From contig ONTQ01000018.1 of the NCBI GenBank assembly GCA_900320795.1, forward strand, positions 1 through 40,379: a stretch of DNA of 40,379 nucleotides, read 5' to 3'. The notes beneath the pieces are model-generated. The model worked only from the letters and a program-made list of their open reading frames with translations. It was not told the DNA's origin and did no database searches. Made by a program: the position numbers and the translations under genes. Positions within the stretch are counted from its first letter, which is position 1; each line of letters begins with the position of its first letter. Origin of the DNA: an uncultured Bacteroidales bacterium (GTDB lineage: Bacteria; Bacteroidota; Bacteroidia; Bacteroidales; UBA932). This document shows, in pieces, positions 16,561 to 24,698 of the stretch.

Positions 16561-17700
16561 GGTTTTCCGGAAGGATTTGACGAAATGCTCGCCTGCTCCG
16601 TTGGCAAGGAGCGGGCCGATGCTGTCCTGGAGGCCCTTCAAGGCCCTCCTTCGGTGTCCGTACGCCTGAACCCTTCCAAACTCCGGGAATGTCCTTTCCC
16701 GGATGCCGTCCCCGTTCCCTGGAGCCCCTGGGGCTTCCTTCTCAAGGAACGTCCCGTCTTTACGCTGGACCCGCTTTTCCATGCCGGGGCCTATTATGTC
16801 CAGGACACATCGGCCATGTTCGTGGGACATCTCTTCCGCCAACTGGAACTGGAGGAAGGGGCTGTCGTACTGGACCTCTGCGCTGCTCCCGGCGGAAAGA
16901 CCACCGACATTGCCGCCTCCCTGAGGGAGCGTTTCGGGGAGCGCTTCACCCTCCTCTCCAACGAAGTGATGCGCAGCCGCTACAGCGTCCTCCGCTCCAA
17001 TGTGGAAACCTGGGGAGACCCCTGTGTGGGAACCGTATCAAAGGATCCGTCGGCTTTCGGACAGACGCCCCTTTTCGACGTGATCGTGGCCGATGTCCCC
17101 TGCTCCGGCGAGGGGATGTTCCGGAAAGACGCCCAGGCCGTGGCCGAATGGTCCCCGGCCACGGTGGAATTCTGCGCAGCCCGTTCCCGCCGCATTCTCC
17201 GGGACATCTGGCCCGTCCTCAAGCCCGGCGGCTGGCTCCTGTATTCCACCTGCACCTTCAATCACCTTGAAAACGACGAAACCGTTGCCTGGATTGCCGG
17301 TGAACTGGGGGCCGATATCCTTCCTCCCTGTCCGCAGCCACCGGCCGTCTGCACCAAGCACGGCTATCTGATGCTCCCCGGGACCGTCCCCGGTGAAGGC
17401 CAGTACGCGGCCGTCCTCCGGAAACACGGAACCCCGGAAGGACTCCGCAGTGCCAATCCCTTCACCCTTTTCCGGGCCGAAGTCCCCGCTCCCCAATGGA
17501 GCGGTCCCCGCTGGAATCTCACCCGCGAAGAGGCGCTCCGCTATCTCCACGGCGATGCCCTGGTGCTGGCGGCGGATGCCCCCATCGGCCCGCTTACCCT
17601 CTGTTATGAAAACCTGCCGCTGGGCCCTGCCAAAAACCTGGGGAAGCGCTGCAACAACCTCTATCCCAAAGCCAAACGAATTAGAATGGATATCCGATGA
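16555..17700 (+). CDS. rsmF: RsmF/NOL1-NOP2-Sun-type rRNA (cytosine-C5) methyltransferase
   Basis: A 381-residue SAM-dependent enzyme that methylates cytosine C5 in rRNA (RsmF class) or possibly tRNA. The AdoMet loop DLCAAPGGK lies at residues 107-115, motif IV PCSGEGM at 182-188 (C183), and the catalytic TC of motif VI at T232-C233. The C-terminal portion (about 320-381, WNLTREEALRYLHGDAL, then NLYPKAKRIRMD) is the PUA-like RNA-binding domain of RsmF proteins. The start ATG, followed by the family-typical FPEGFDEML, is supplied by a dispersed repeat (16535-16560). The downstream gene overlaps by 4 bases. Confidence 0.92.
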   Translation: MTGFPEGFDEMLACSVGKERADAVLEALQGPPSVSVRLNPSKLRECPFPDAVPVPWSPWGFLLKERPVFTLDPLFHAGAYYVQDTSAMFVGHLFRQLELEEGAVVLDLCAAPGGKTTDIAASLRERFGERFTLLSNEVMRSRYSVLRSNVETWGDPCVGTVSKDPSAFGQTPLFDVIVADVPCSGEGMFRKDAQAVAEWSPATVEFCAARSRRILRDIWPVLKPGGWLLYSTCTFNHLENDETVAWIAGELGADILPPCPQPPAVCTKHGYLMLPGTVPGEGQYAAVLRKHGTPEGLRSANPFTLFRAEVPAPQWSGPRWNLTREEALRYLHGDALVLAADAPIGPLTLCYENLPLGPAKNLGKRCNNLYPKAKRIRMDIR

Positions 17701-18626
17701 AACGTTTTCTGATTATACTGCTGAGCCTTTCGTTCCTCGTGCCCGCCACAGGGCAGGAGACCTATTCGAGAGAAGAATTCCTGCGCCGCTACAACAACCT
17801 CACCGAAAGGGTGGGGCCCAGCGGAGTGGGAGTGGAAACCCTCCTGAACAAATGGGAAGAAGCCTGGCCGGACGATGTCAACCACCGCCTGGCCCGCTTC
17901 ACGTTCTGTTTCAACCGCTGCCAGTCTTCCAAGGTTGTGCCCCTGAACCGGGAGCGTTATATGGGCAATCCCCCGCTGATTCCCATGACCGATTCCCTGG
18001 GGAACAAGGTAAACTATTTTGAGGTTTACGAGTACGACGACGAATTGTTCGCCCAGGCCAACTCGGCCATCACCCAGGCCATCGCTGCGCGGGAGAACCG
18101 CCTGGACTGGCGTTTCCTCAAGATCAATGCGCTGATGGCTTACGAGAAGGAAGAGCCGGAAATGACGCTCCAGGAACTCAAGGCCCTTGCCGACTATCAC
18201 TTCAAGCGGAAACCCGACTGGGAACACGACCAGCTGGGAAAAATCTCTCCCGAACAGTTCAACGCCCTTATGCAGGATTATTGCGCAGCCCTGTTCCAGA
18301 TTGGCAGCGAGAAATCGAACGAAGCCTTCCGCGCCCTCTCCGAACACATGCTGGGCTATTGCAAGGACGAGCCGATGTTCCTGGACAACCTGGGTTCCTA
18401 TTATCTTATTAAAAAGGAATACAAGAAATCCCAGAAATACTTCGATCAGGTTCTCAAGAAGCATCCCGGCGACATGACGGCCCTGAAGAACTGCATCCTC
18501 ATGGCACGGACCCGAAAGGATGTCAAGATGGAGAAGAAATACCTCACCCTCATGGCCGTCCACGGCGAGACGGAGACCGACCGGATGTCGGCGCAGACGC
18601 GTCTGGACGCATACGGGAAAAAGTAG
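17697..18626 (+). CDS. Secreted TPR-like protein
   Basis: A 309-residue exported protein: signal peptide [19 protein letters not shown] (about 1-19), then helical repeats. The last third reads as TPR units ([38 protein letters not shown], then [21 protein letters not shown]). The family is unnamed but of a kind common in Bacteroidota; the role is probably protein-protein contact in the periplasm. The ATG overlaps the rsmF stop codon (ATGA), so it is translationally coupled, although a link to RNA methylation is not obvious. queA follows after 55 bases. Confidence 0.75.
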   Translation: MKRFLIILLSLSFLVPATGQETYSREEFLRRYNNLTERVGPSGVGVETLLNKWEEAWPDDVNHRLARFTFCFNRCQSSKVVPLNRERYMGNPPLIPMTDSLGNKVNYFEVYEYDDELFAQANSAITQAIAARENRLDWRFLKINALMAYEKEEPEMTLQELKALADYHFKRKPDWEHDQLGKISPEQFNALMQDYCAALFQIGSEKSNEAFRALSEHMLGYCKDEPMFLDNLGSYYLIKKEYKKSQKYFDQVLKKHPGDMTALKNCILMARTRKDVKMEKKYLTLMAVHGETETDRMSAQTRLDAYGKK

Positions 18627-18681
18627 TGAAACTATTTTCCAAAAAGTACCGTATATTATAAGTATCACTAATACGGAGTAC

Positions 18682-19731
18682 ATGAAACTTTCACAATTCA
18701 ACTTCGATCTTCCCAAGGACCGTATTGCCCAGGAACCTCCCCGCTGGAGAGACGAGGCCCGTCTGATGGTCCTTCACCGGAACAGCGGTGAAATCGAGCA
18801 CCGCCTGTTCAAAGATATTATCGACTATTTCGGCAAGGGCGACGTCTTTGTCCTCAACGATACCAAGGTTTTCCCCGCCCGCTTGTATGGCAAAAAGGAA
18901 AAGACCGGGGCAGATATCATGGTACTCCTGCTGCGTGAACTCAACCGGGAGCAGCGCCTGTGGGATGTCATCGTGGATCCCGCCCGCAAAATCCGCATCG
19001 GCAACAAGTTGTATTTCGGAGAAGACGAGTCCATGGTGGCGGAAGTGATTGACAACACCACGTCCCGCGGCCGAACCCTCCGTTTTCTCTTCGACGGATC
19101 CTACGAAGACTTCAAGGAAGCCCTCTTCTCCCTCGGTGAGCCCTATGTTCCGGAATGGGTGAAGGAAAAGACCACTCCGGAAGACGTGGAGAATTACCAG
19201 ACCATCTTCGCTGCCAACGAAGGGGCCGTGAGCGCCCCGGCAGCCGGCCTGCACTTCAGCCGCGAGCTATTCAACCGCATGATTCTGAAAGACATCGAAA
19301 AAGCTTTCATCACCGTGCACATGGGGATCGGCCATTTCCGCACCGTCGATGTGGAAGACCTTTCCAAGCACCGCATGGACTCCGAACGCCTCATCATCCC
19401 GGAGAATGCCGCCACCATCATCAACAAAGCCAAACGGACAGGACACAAGGTTTGCGCCATCGGCGCTACGGTGATGCGCGGGCTGGAGACGTATGTCACC
19501 ACTACGCACGAAGTAAACGCCTACGACGGGTGGACCAACAAGTTCATCTTCCCCCCGTATGATTACTCCGTTCCGGATGCAATCGTTTCCAATTTCCATC
19601 TCCCGCAGAGCACCATGCTCATGAGCGTGGCCGCATTCGGCGGATACAAGCCGGTGATGGCCGCCTACGAAGAAGCCATCAAGGAAGGATACAAGTTCGG
19701 TCCCTACGGAGACGCCCTCCTGATTGTATAG
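18682..19731 (+). CDS. queA: S-adenosylmethionine:tRNA ribosyltransferase-isomerase
   Basis: A 349-residue enzyme that transfers the ribosyl part of AdoMet to preQ1 in tRNA to make epoxyqueuosine. Full-length hallmarks: [12 protein letters not shown] at the N-terminus, [37 protein letters not shown] and [19 protein letters not shown]. The start was set at the ATG at 18682, where the family N-terminus begins; an upstream in-frame extension overlaps the TPR gene. It ends before an intrinsic terminator. Confidence 0.97.
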   Translation: MKLSQFNFDLPKDRIAQEPPRWRDEARLMVLHRNSGEIEHRLFKDIIDYFGKGDVFVLNDTKVFPARLYGKKEKTGADIMVLLLRELNREQRLWDVIVDPARKIRIGNKLYFGEDESMVAEVIDNTTSRGRTLRFLFDGSYEDFKEALFSLGEPYVPEWVKEKTTPEDVENYQTIFAANEGAVSAPAAGLHFSRELFNRMILKDIEKAFITVHMGIGHFRTVDVEDLSKHRMDSERLIIPENAATIINKAKRTGHKVCAIGATVMRGLETYVTTTHEVNAYDGWTNKFIFPPYDYSVPDAIVSNFHLPQSTMLMSVAAFGGYKPVMAAYEEAIKEGYKFGPYGDALLIV

Positions 19732-19734
19732 ACT

Positions 19735-19785
19735 GTTGTTTCAGAAGGTTCCTCTTCGAAAACGACAATAAACACCTGAAACAAC
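19735..19785 (+). promoter_or_regulatory. Possible anti-terminator hairpin after queA
   Basis: Arms 19735-19744 and 19776-19785 (GTTGTTTCAG/CTGAAACAAC) are perfectly complementary. The right arm overlaps the left arm of the terminator at 19781-19810, so the two hairpins exclude each other. Confidence 0.4.
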
Positions 19786-19815
19786 GCAATCTGCCATACG
19801 ATTGCGTTGTTTTTC
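19781..19815 (+). terminator. Intrinsic terminator downstream of queA
   Basis: An 11-bp perfect stem (19781-19791 with 19800-19810, ACAACGCAATC/GATTGCGTTGT), an 8-base loop and a run of T follow queA before dprA. Confidence 0.88.
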
Positions 19816-19838
19816 GTTTTGGAGCCGTATCTTGCGGC

Positions 19839-21020
19839 ATGAGCAGTTTTGACGAAAACGTGGCGCTGTGCGCCCTGAACAGAATTTTCGGGTATCACCC
19901 TACGCTGGCATTGCAACGGATTGCGCAGGCCGGCAGTGCCCTGGCCCTTTTTGACGGTTCGCATACGGAAGGGCAGCCCCATCCTGAACTCATGAGCCGC
20001 CTGGTCCCACAGGAACTGGAGTGGGCGCAGAAGGAACTGGAGCGCGTGCGGGAAGGCGGCTTCCGCTTCCTCTCCCTGGCCGATGAAGACTATCCATCGG
20101 CCCTGAAGGAGTGTCCGGACCCGCCCCTGGGACTGTACCTGAACGGGACCTCCAGCCCGGCGGAAATCTTTGAGATGAGACCCATGGTGGCCTTCGTAGG
20201 CACACGGGACTTGAGCCCATACGGGAAGGCATGGTGCGAGAAACTGGTGACGGCCCTCTCCGAAACCCCGGCCCGGCCGGCCATCGTGAGCGGCCTTGCC
20301 CTGGGGGCCGACGGGGTGGCCCACCGGACCGCCCTGCAATGCGGGCTGCCCACTGTCGGCGTCATGGCCACGGGCATAGAGACCGTGTATCCCTGGCAGC
20401 ATGAGCGGCTGGCCATGGATATGGTCCGGAGCCCTTCCGGAGCCCTTGTCACGGATTATCCCATGGATACGGCTCCCGTGGCCCTCAACTTTGTCCGCCG
20501 CAACCGGATTATCGCGGGTCTTGCCCGGTCCGTTGTGGTGGTGGAATCCAAGAGCAAGGGTGGTTCACTGATGACGGCCAAATATGCCGTGGAATACAGC
20601 CGGGAGGTCTTCGCCGTCCCGGGCCGTTTGGACGATATCCGCAGCGCCGGCTGCAATTCCCTCATTTCCAGCCAGATGGCGCAGATTATCACTTCGCCTG
20701 AGCAGTTGGTATCCGAGCTGGGGCTGGGCGGCAGCCGGCGGCACCGCGCCGCCGGCGGGTCCTGGGTCACCAATCAGGCCGGAGACAGCCCGGAGGAAAG
20801 GTTCCGGCATGCCCTTGTGAGGAAGTACTCGGCCGGATCGGCCCTTATTCCCGTGGCCCTGGCCATTTTCCGGCAACGGGGAATAGGTGTAGAAGAACTG
20901 ATACAGACCATCCGGAGGCCCTATGGAGAAGTCGTTGCCGCTGTTGGCACCCTGGAAGCCGACGGCGTGGTTGACACCGACTTTCTCCGCCGATGCTCGG
21001 TTTCTCCCGCCTGGGGATAG
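19839..21020 (+). CDS. dprA: DNA-processing protein DprA
   Basis: A 393-residue protein that binds incoming single-stranded DNA and loads RecA during natural transformation. The Rossmann-like DprA domain is clear: GTRDLSPYGKAWCEKL at about residue 121, IVSGLALGADGVAH at about 149, and FVRRNRIIAGLARSVVVVES at about 219. An N-terminal SAM-like helical part and a C-terminal winged-helix (RGIGVEELIQTIRRPYGEV) complete the usual architecture. A near-consensus box (TATCTTGC) ends just before the ATG, so it may have its own promoter despite the terminator upstream. A transposase cassette begins 5 bases after its stop codon. Confidence 0.95.
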   Translation: MSSFDENVALCALNRIFGYHPTLALQRIAQAGSALALFDGSHTEGQPHPELMSRLVPQELEWAQKELERVREGGFRFLSLADEDYPSALKECPDPPLGLYLNGTSSPAEIFEMRPMVAFVGTRDLSPYGKAWCEKLVTALSETPARPAIVSGLALGADGVAHRTALQCGLPTVGVMATGIETVYPWQHERLAMDMVRSPSGALVTDYPMDTAPVALNFVRRNRIIAGLARSVVVVESKSKGGSLMTAKYAVEYSREVFAVPGRLDDIRSAGCNSLISSQMAQIITSPEQLVSELGLGGSRRHRAAGGSWVTNQAGDSPEERFRHALVRKYSAGSALIPVALAIFRQRGIGVEELIQTIRRPYGEVVAAVGTLEADGVVDTDFLRRCSVSPAWG

Positions 21021-21025
21021 CACCC

Positions 21026-21136
21026 TGGGCCAGGTGGGATTTCGTACTACCCACCGCGCCCACACATTATGCCATACATGCCTTTAGCCTTCAAAACAGC
21101 GGGCCAGGTGATACACGCAAAATCCCACCTGGCCCA
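21026..21136 (+). repeat. Left end: REP hairpins A and B
   Basis: Hairpin A is 21026-21038 with 21050-21062: TGGGC and GGTGGG pair, split by a 2-base mismatched bulge (CA against GC), loop 11 bases. Hairpin B is 21101-21110 with 21126-21135, a perfect 10-bp stem (GGGCCAGGTG) with a 15-base loop. The 17-mer TGGGCCAGGTGGGATTT at 21026 recurs inverted at 21120-21136. Confidence 0.85.
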
Positions 21137-21150
21137 AAACACAAACCCTT

Positions 21151-22068
21151 ATGAAGAGAATTGTTACCAGAATCCTTCCTTCCGGAGAGTACAAATCCGT
21201 CCACCCATTTCACGTTTGCATCAAAGGCGCGGAAACGGCCGTTCATTGCCGGGATAATGAAGACTATGATGTTTATGTGAAGTACATCGCCTTGTGCGCA
21301 CGAAGGAAAAATGTGCTCGTCGTCATCTATGCAGTGGTATCCAACCACTCCCATGTGGCGGTATTGGCTGCCTTGCAAGCCGATGCAGATGCGTTTGCCC
21401 AGGAACTGAAGAAAATGTATTCCCAGTGGTTCCAGGCCAAGTATCATGAACCCAAAATATTTCATCGGACAGAAGTACAGGCCATTCTTCTGGATAATGA
21501 CTGGTATGTCAGAAATGCGCTGGCCTACATCCCCCGTAATGCCCTGGACAACAAATGCTCCGTCCAGGATTACCCATGGAGCGGTTTTCAGGCCATGTTT
21601 CGCAGAGGTCCCGCCCCGGAAGGGAGAAAGGTAGCATCTCTTACTAAAAGAGAAACCGGCCGCCTGATGCATACACGGGACAAACTGAAAAACGTGGCGT
21701 GGCAACTGGACGAACAGAACAGACTGATTCCGGACAGTTTCTGCGATACCGCCTATTTGGAACAAGCCTTCAACGACGACCCGGCTTATTGGTTCAAGAC
21801 CATCGGCTCGGTGAGCCCTGCCGAGATGGAAGAAAAACTGGTGGATGGGCCACGCCGGATGTTGTCCGATTCCGATTTCCGGAAAATCGTGGCCGATACC
21901 GTTCAGCGCTGGTTCTCCCAGGAACTTGCCACCCTTCCCAGAGACAAGATAATCAGAATCATCCCTTACCTTTGGCGCACTCGGAAAACAAGTGCAAGCC
22001 AACTTGCAAGAGTGATGGGGATAAGCAGGGAGGAAATCGGAAAGATTCTTGGAATCCGGGTGGTGTAG
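21151..22068 (+). CDS. REP-associated Y1 (HUH) transposase, RAYT
   Basis: A 305-residue single-strand DNA transposase of the TnpA-REP/IS200-like class. The N-terminal half is the Y1 domain: PFHVCIKGAE (about 19-28), CRDNEDYDVYVKYI, and the HUH motif in VSNHSHV (H66, H68). Y126 in LAYIPRN is the likely nucleophile, followed by the class-typical DYPWSGFQAM. The C-terminal half adds about 150 residues ending in a helix-turn-helix-like TSASQLARVMGISREEIGKIL, longer than E. coli RAYT but familiar in Bacteroidota. The ATG lies 14 bases after the left REP hairpins, so those hairpins fall in its leader and may control it. The gene appears intact. Confidence 0.88.
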   Translation: MKRIVTRILPSGEYKSVHPFHVCIKGAETAVHCRDNEDYDVYVKYIALCARRKNVLVVIYAVVSNHSHVAVLAALQADADAFAQELKKMYSQWFQAKYHEPKIFHRTEVQAILLDNDWYVRNALAYIPRNALDNKCSVQDYPWSGFQAMFRRGPAPEGRKVASLTKRETGRLMHTRDKLKNVAWQLDEQNRLIPDSFCDTAYLEQAFNDDPAYWFKTIGSVSPAEMEEKLVDGPRRMLSDSDFRKIVADTVQRWFSQELATLPRDKIIRIIPYLWRTRKTSASQLARVMGISREEIGKILGIRVV

Positions 22069-22101
22069 ATTTACGAAAAAAGACCACATTTGCACAGAAC
22101 C

Positions 22102-22658
22102 ATGAAACGTACCCTTCTTGTTTTCTTTCTCTGTATGGCGGCCAGCGTGACGGCTCTTGCCCAGAAGAATTACGCCACGGATACTGTTCGCGCACCGCTG
22201 GCACATGTGTACAACATTGACCGGCTTCTTATAACTTTGCAACTGGACAGTACGCGTTTCAAGGTTCAACTTGGAGGAGAACCTAAAGATGAAATTCCCG
22301 CTTTTGGGGAACGGGATATCCGTCCAGGAGACACCCTGACTCTGTGTGGCATAAGGAATCCGCGGAAATAGTTGCGGAAGCACGATCCGCATCTGCTGTC
22401 GGCCAGAATCCTTTCCGTGGACTATGCGCACAATCATGAAGAGCGACCTTGCTACCTCTTCTTCATGGAACAAAAACCCACATTCCGGGGCCGTGACATG
22501 AATTCCTTCTCCTCGTGGGTCAATAGTTTCTCCGCTTCGAAGGAACCGTGCTTTTGCGCTTTACCATTGACCAGGACGGAAACTTGAAGGATTTGGATGC
22601 GGAAGCATACCGCGTCGTCTCTTCATCTCCCAGGTGGCAACCCGGTCGATGCATTTGA
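22102..22658 (+). pseudogene. Decayed TonB-like C-terminal-domain protein
   Basis: A signal peptide (MKRTLLVFFLCMAASVTALAQ) and about 90 residues run to an in-frame TAG at 22369-22371. The same frame continues with EKQ-like FMEQKPTFRGRDMNSF and SSWVNSF, which match the start of TonB C-terminal domains. At about 22530-22540 the frame shifts by -1 and the domain resumes as EGTVLLRFTIDQDGNLKD and VVSSSPRWQPGR up to TGA at 22656-22658. The piece normally between these parts (the LVYPEIAKENGVQG region) is missing. So there is one nonsense change and one frameshift with deletion, and the right REP begins one base after the last stop codon. It lies inside the RAYT cassette as passenger DNA. Confidence 0.8.
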
Positions 22659-22659
22659 C

Positions 22660-22770
22660 TGGGCCAGGTGTGTTTTTATGCGCTCCACCTGGCCCACTGT
22701 TTTAGCCACTCAAGGTTTGTGTGGCAATAATCCTGGGCGTGGTGGGCAGCAAGAAATCCCACCTGGCCCA
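22660..22770 (-). repeat. Right end: REP hairpins B' and A'
   Basis: Hairpin B' is 22660-22670 with 22686-22696, a perfect 11-bp stem. Hairpin A' is 22734-22746 with 22758-22770, again 5+6 bp split by a 2-base mismatch (GT against TG), loop 11 bases. On the minus strand it reads like the left end and carries the same 17-mer at its outer tip. Confidence 0.85.
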
Positions 22771-22788
22771 AAACTCGCTTTTTTTGTA

Positions 22789-22796
22789 TATATTTG
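22789..22796 (+). promoter_or_regulatory. -7 box TATATTTG of tatD-ansA
   Basis: An exact TAnnTTTG box 5 bases before the GTG at 22802 and 18 bases after the REP end, so the -33 region falls in or next to the REP hairpin. Confidence 0.65.
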
Positions 22797-22801
22797 TACC
22801 T

Positions 22802-23572
22802 GTGTTTGTGGATACACATACTCATTTCTACGACGAGTGGCTGCTTCCGGATGCGGAAGAAGCCATTCAAAGAGCCTTGGAGGCCGGCGTCGGAAAAATG
22901 ATCCAGGCCGACGTGGATTCCCACGAGCGGCCCGCCATGTGGGAAATCGGCAAACGCGATCCCGGCGTCCTTTTCCAGATGGCCGGCCTGTATCCTGGTT
23001 CCGTCACGGCCGAAAACTGGAAAGAGGAACTCGCCCTTGCCGAGGAAACTGCCACCTCGCACAAAATCGTTGCTATCGGCGAAATCGGCCTTGACTATCA
23101 TGAAGGGAAGGATTTTGTCCGGGAGCAGAAAGAGGTTTTAAGGTTGCAGTTCGAACTGGCCACCCGGCTGAATCTTCCGGTGAACATCCACCTTAGGGAT
23201 GCCTGGGAAGATTTTTTTGAAGTGCTTTCAGATTGTAAGCACTTGCACCTGAGAGGTAATCTTCACTGCTTCACGGCCAGCTACGAGATTTACGAAAGAG
23301 CCAACCGCTGGGCCGATTTCTCCGTGGGGATCGGCGGTGTCGTCACCTTCAGGAACGCATCCCTCCCCAAAACACTGGAGCGCATTCCGGTGGAAAAGAT
23401 CCTGCTGGAAACCGATGCGCCCTACCTGGCCCCGGTCCCCTTCCGCGGCCGCCGCAACGAGAGCGCCTACCTTCCCCTCATCGCAGCCAAAGTGGCCGAG
23501 GTCAAGGGGCTGCCCGTCCAAGAGATTGAAACCATCACCACCCATAACGCTGAAACGCTGTTCGGAATATGA
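22802..23572 (+). CDS. tatD: TatD-family metal-dependent hydrolase/DNase
   Basis: A 256-residue TIM-barrel hydrolase of the TatD/YcfH class. Metal ligands are visible: DTHTH at residues 4-8 (H6, H8), E94 in GEIGLD, histidines in NIHLRDA and NLHCFT, and an Asp in LETDAPYLAP. The start is GTG at 22802, which gives the family's usual MFVDTHTH opening; a longer frame would read through the REP hairpin and the promoter. Members act as 3'-5' exonucleases or D-aminoacyl/phosphoesterase-like enzymes; the exact substrate is unclear. It overlaps ansA by 4 bases (ATGA). Confidence 0.93.
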   Translation: MFVDTHTHFYDEWLLPDAEEAIQRALEAGVGKMIQADVDSHERPAMWEIGKRDPGVLFQMAGLYPGSVTAENWKEELALAEETATSHKIVAIGEIGLDYHEGKDFVREQKEVLRLQFELATRLNLPVNIHLRDAWEDFFEVLSDCKHLHLRGNLHCFTASYEIYERANRWADFSVGIGGVVTFRNASLPKTLERIPVEKILLETDAPYLAPVPFRGRRNESAYLPLIAAKVAEVKGLPVQEIETITTHNAETLFGI

Positions 23573-24600
23573 CCGCTTCTATCCTAATCATTTACACCGG
23601 AGGTACCATCGGCATGAAAGAAGACCCGATGGACGGGACCCTCAAGCCTTTCGACTTCAGCCAGATTATGGAAGAAGTCCCGGAACTGAACAAGTATGAC
23701 GTCCGGATTGACTCGTACACCTTTGCACCGCTGATCGATTCTTCGGACGTAGAACCGTCCCTGTGGATATCCCTGTCAGAAATCATCCGCGACAAGTACG
23801 AGGAATATGACGGATTTGTGATCCTGCACGGGACCGACACCATGGCCTACAGCGCCTCCGCGCTCAGTTTCATGCTGGAAGGACTCACCAAACCCGTGGT
23901 GTTTACGGGAAGCCAGCTTCCCATCGGCGTACCCCGTACCGACGGTAAGGAAAACCTGATATCGGCCGTGGAAATCGCCGCTGCCAAAGATTATGAGGGA
24001 CATGCCCGCGTACCGGAAGTATGCATCTATTTCGATTCCCGGCTTCTCCGCGGGAACCGCTCCACCAAATACAGCGCGGAAGCCTTCAACGCCTTTGCCT
24101 CCCCCAACTGCCCACCCCTGGCCGAGGCCGGCATCCAGATTCGCTACAATACGGACATCATCCGCAAACCCGTTTACTGGGATGCCCAGCTGCGGGTGCA
24201 GACCCGCCTGGACACCCGGGTCTCCATCCTGAAGGTGCATCCGGGCATGACTCCGCAGGTGATGCGTTCCGTGGTTTCGGATCCGCTCACCCGGGCCTGC
24301 ATCATCGAAACATACGGCTCCGGCAACGCCCTGTCCAAGGAATGGTTCCTGGACATCGTCCGGGAAGCCAGCGGTTCGGGAAAGATTCTGCTGAATGTCA
24401 CCCAATGCAAATCCGGCACGGTAAACATGGACCTGTATGCAACCGGCGCCACGCTCAAGCACGCCGGCGTGCTTTCCGGCAGCGACATCACCACCGAAGC
24501 CGCCCTTGGAAAACTCTTCTCCCTGATGGGCCGGAGCGACAACAACTCATGGGTGAAAACCATGTTGGAAAAGAACCTTTGTGGCGAAATAACGAAATAA
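23569..24600 (+). CDS. ansA: L-asparaginase, type I (cytosolic)
   Basis: A 343-residue enzyme that hydrolyses asparagine to aspartate and ammonia. Both catalytic threonine motifs are present: YTGGTIG (T13) and LHGTDTM (T89, D90), with the lysine in RGNRSTKY. There is no signal peptide and the length matches type I AnsA. Type I enzymes are allosterically activated by asparagine. The start overlaps the tatD stop codon. With aspA it would feed asparagine nitrogen and carbon into ammonia and fumarate. Confidence 0.95.
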   Translation: MTASILIIYTGGTIGMKEDPMDGTLKPFDFSQIMEEVPELNKYDVRIDSYTFAPLIDSSDVEPSLWISLSEIIRDKYEEYDGFVILHGTDTMAYSASALSFMLEGLTKPVVFTGSQLPIGVPRTDGKENLISAVEIAAAKDYEGHARVPEVCIYFDSRLLRGNRSTKYSAEAFNAFASPNCPPLAEAGIQIRYNTDIIRKPVYWDAQLRVQTRLDTRVSILKVHPGMTPQVMRSVVSDPLTRACIIETYGSGNALSKEWFLDIVREASGSGKILLNVTQCKSGTVNMDLYATGATLKHAGVLSGSDITTEAALGKLFSLMGRSDNNSWVKTMLEKNLCGEITK

Positions 24601-24698
24601 TCTTTGGCAAATTGGATTTTTATTCCTAAATTGCACGACCAAAAGGAAATTATAGTTACTAACTAATTCAACTTATAACTAACAACACAAAAACGATT

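Larger units (their letters stand above)
21026..22770. mobile_element. RAYT cassette ('REPtron') with 111-bp inverted ends
   Basis: A Y1 transposase gene and a broken TonB-like gene are enclosed by imperfect inverted repeats of exactly 111 bases (21026-21136 and 22660-22770). By hand, without gaps, 83 of 111 positions agree. Each end holds two hairpins. The unit lies between dprA and tatD, which otherwise continue in the same direction, and no target duplication is visible, as expected for Y1 chemistry. Confidence 0.8.

Noticed and set aside
15438-16607. NUDIX protein with a long N-terminal extension
   Set aside because: The upstream part is antisense to the SRPBCC gene and contains VILSVAKNL from the dispersed repeat. 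The true start is at 16049 after a promoter box.
19735-19815. preQ1 riboswitch near queA
   Set aside because: The region is downstream of queA and lacks the conserved preQ1 aptamer core; it looks like a terminator with an alternative hairpin.
21026-22770. CRISPR array
   Set aside because: The repeated 11-mers are inverted hairpin pairs with uneven spacing and a transposase between them, not direct repeats with spacers. No cas genes are present.
22721-22801. N-terminal extension of TatD
   Set aside because: It translates the REP hairpin and promoter; TatD proteins begin at the DTHTH strand.
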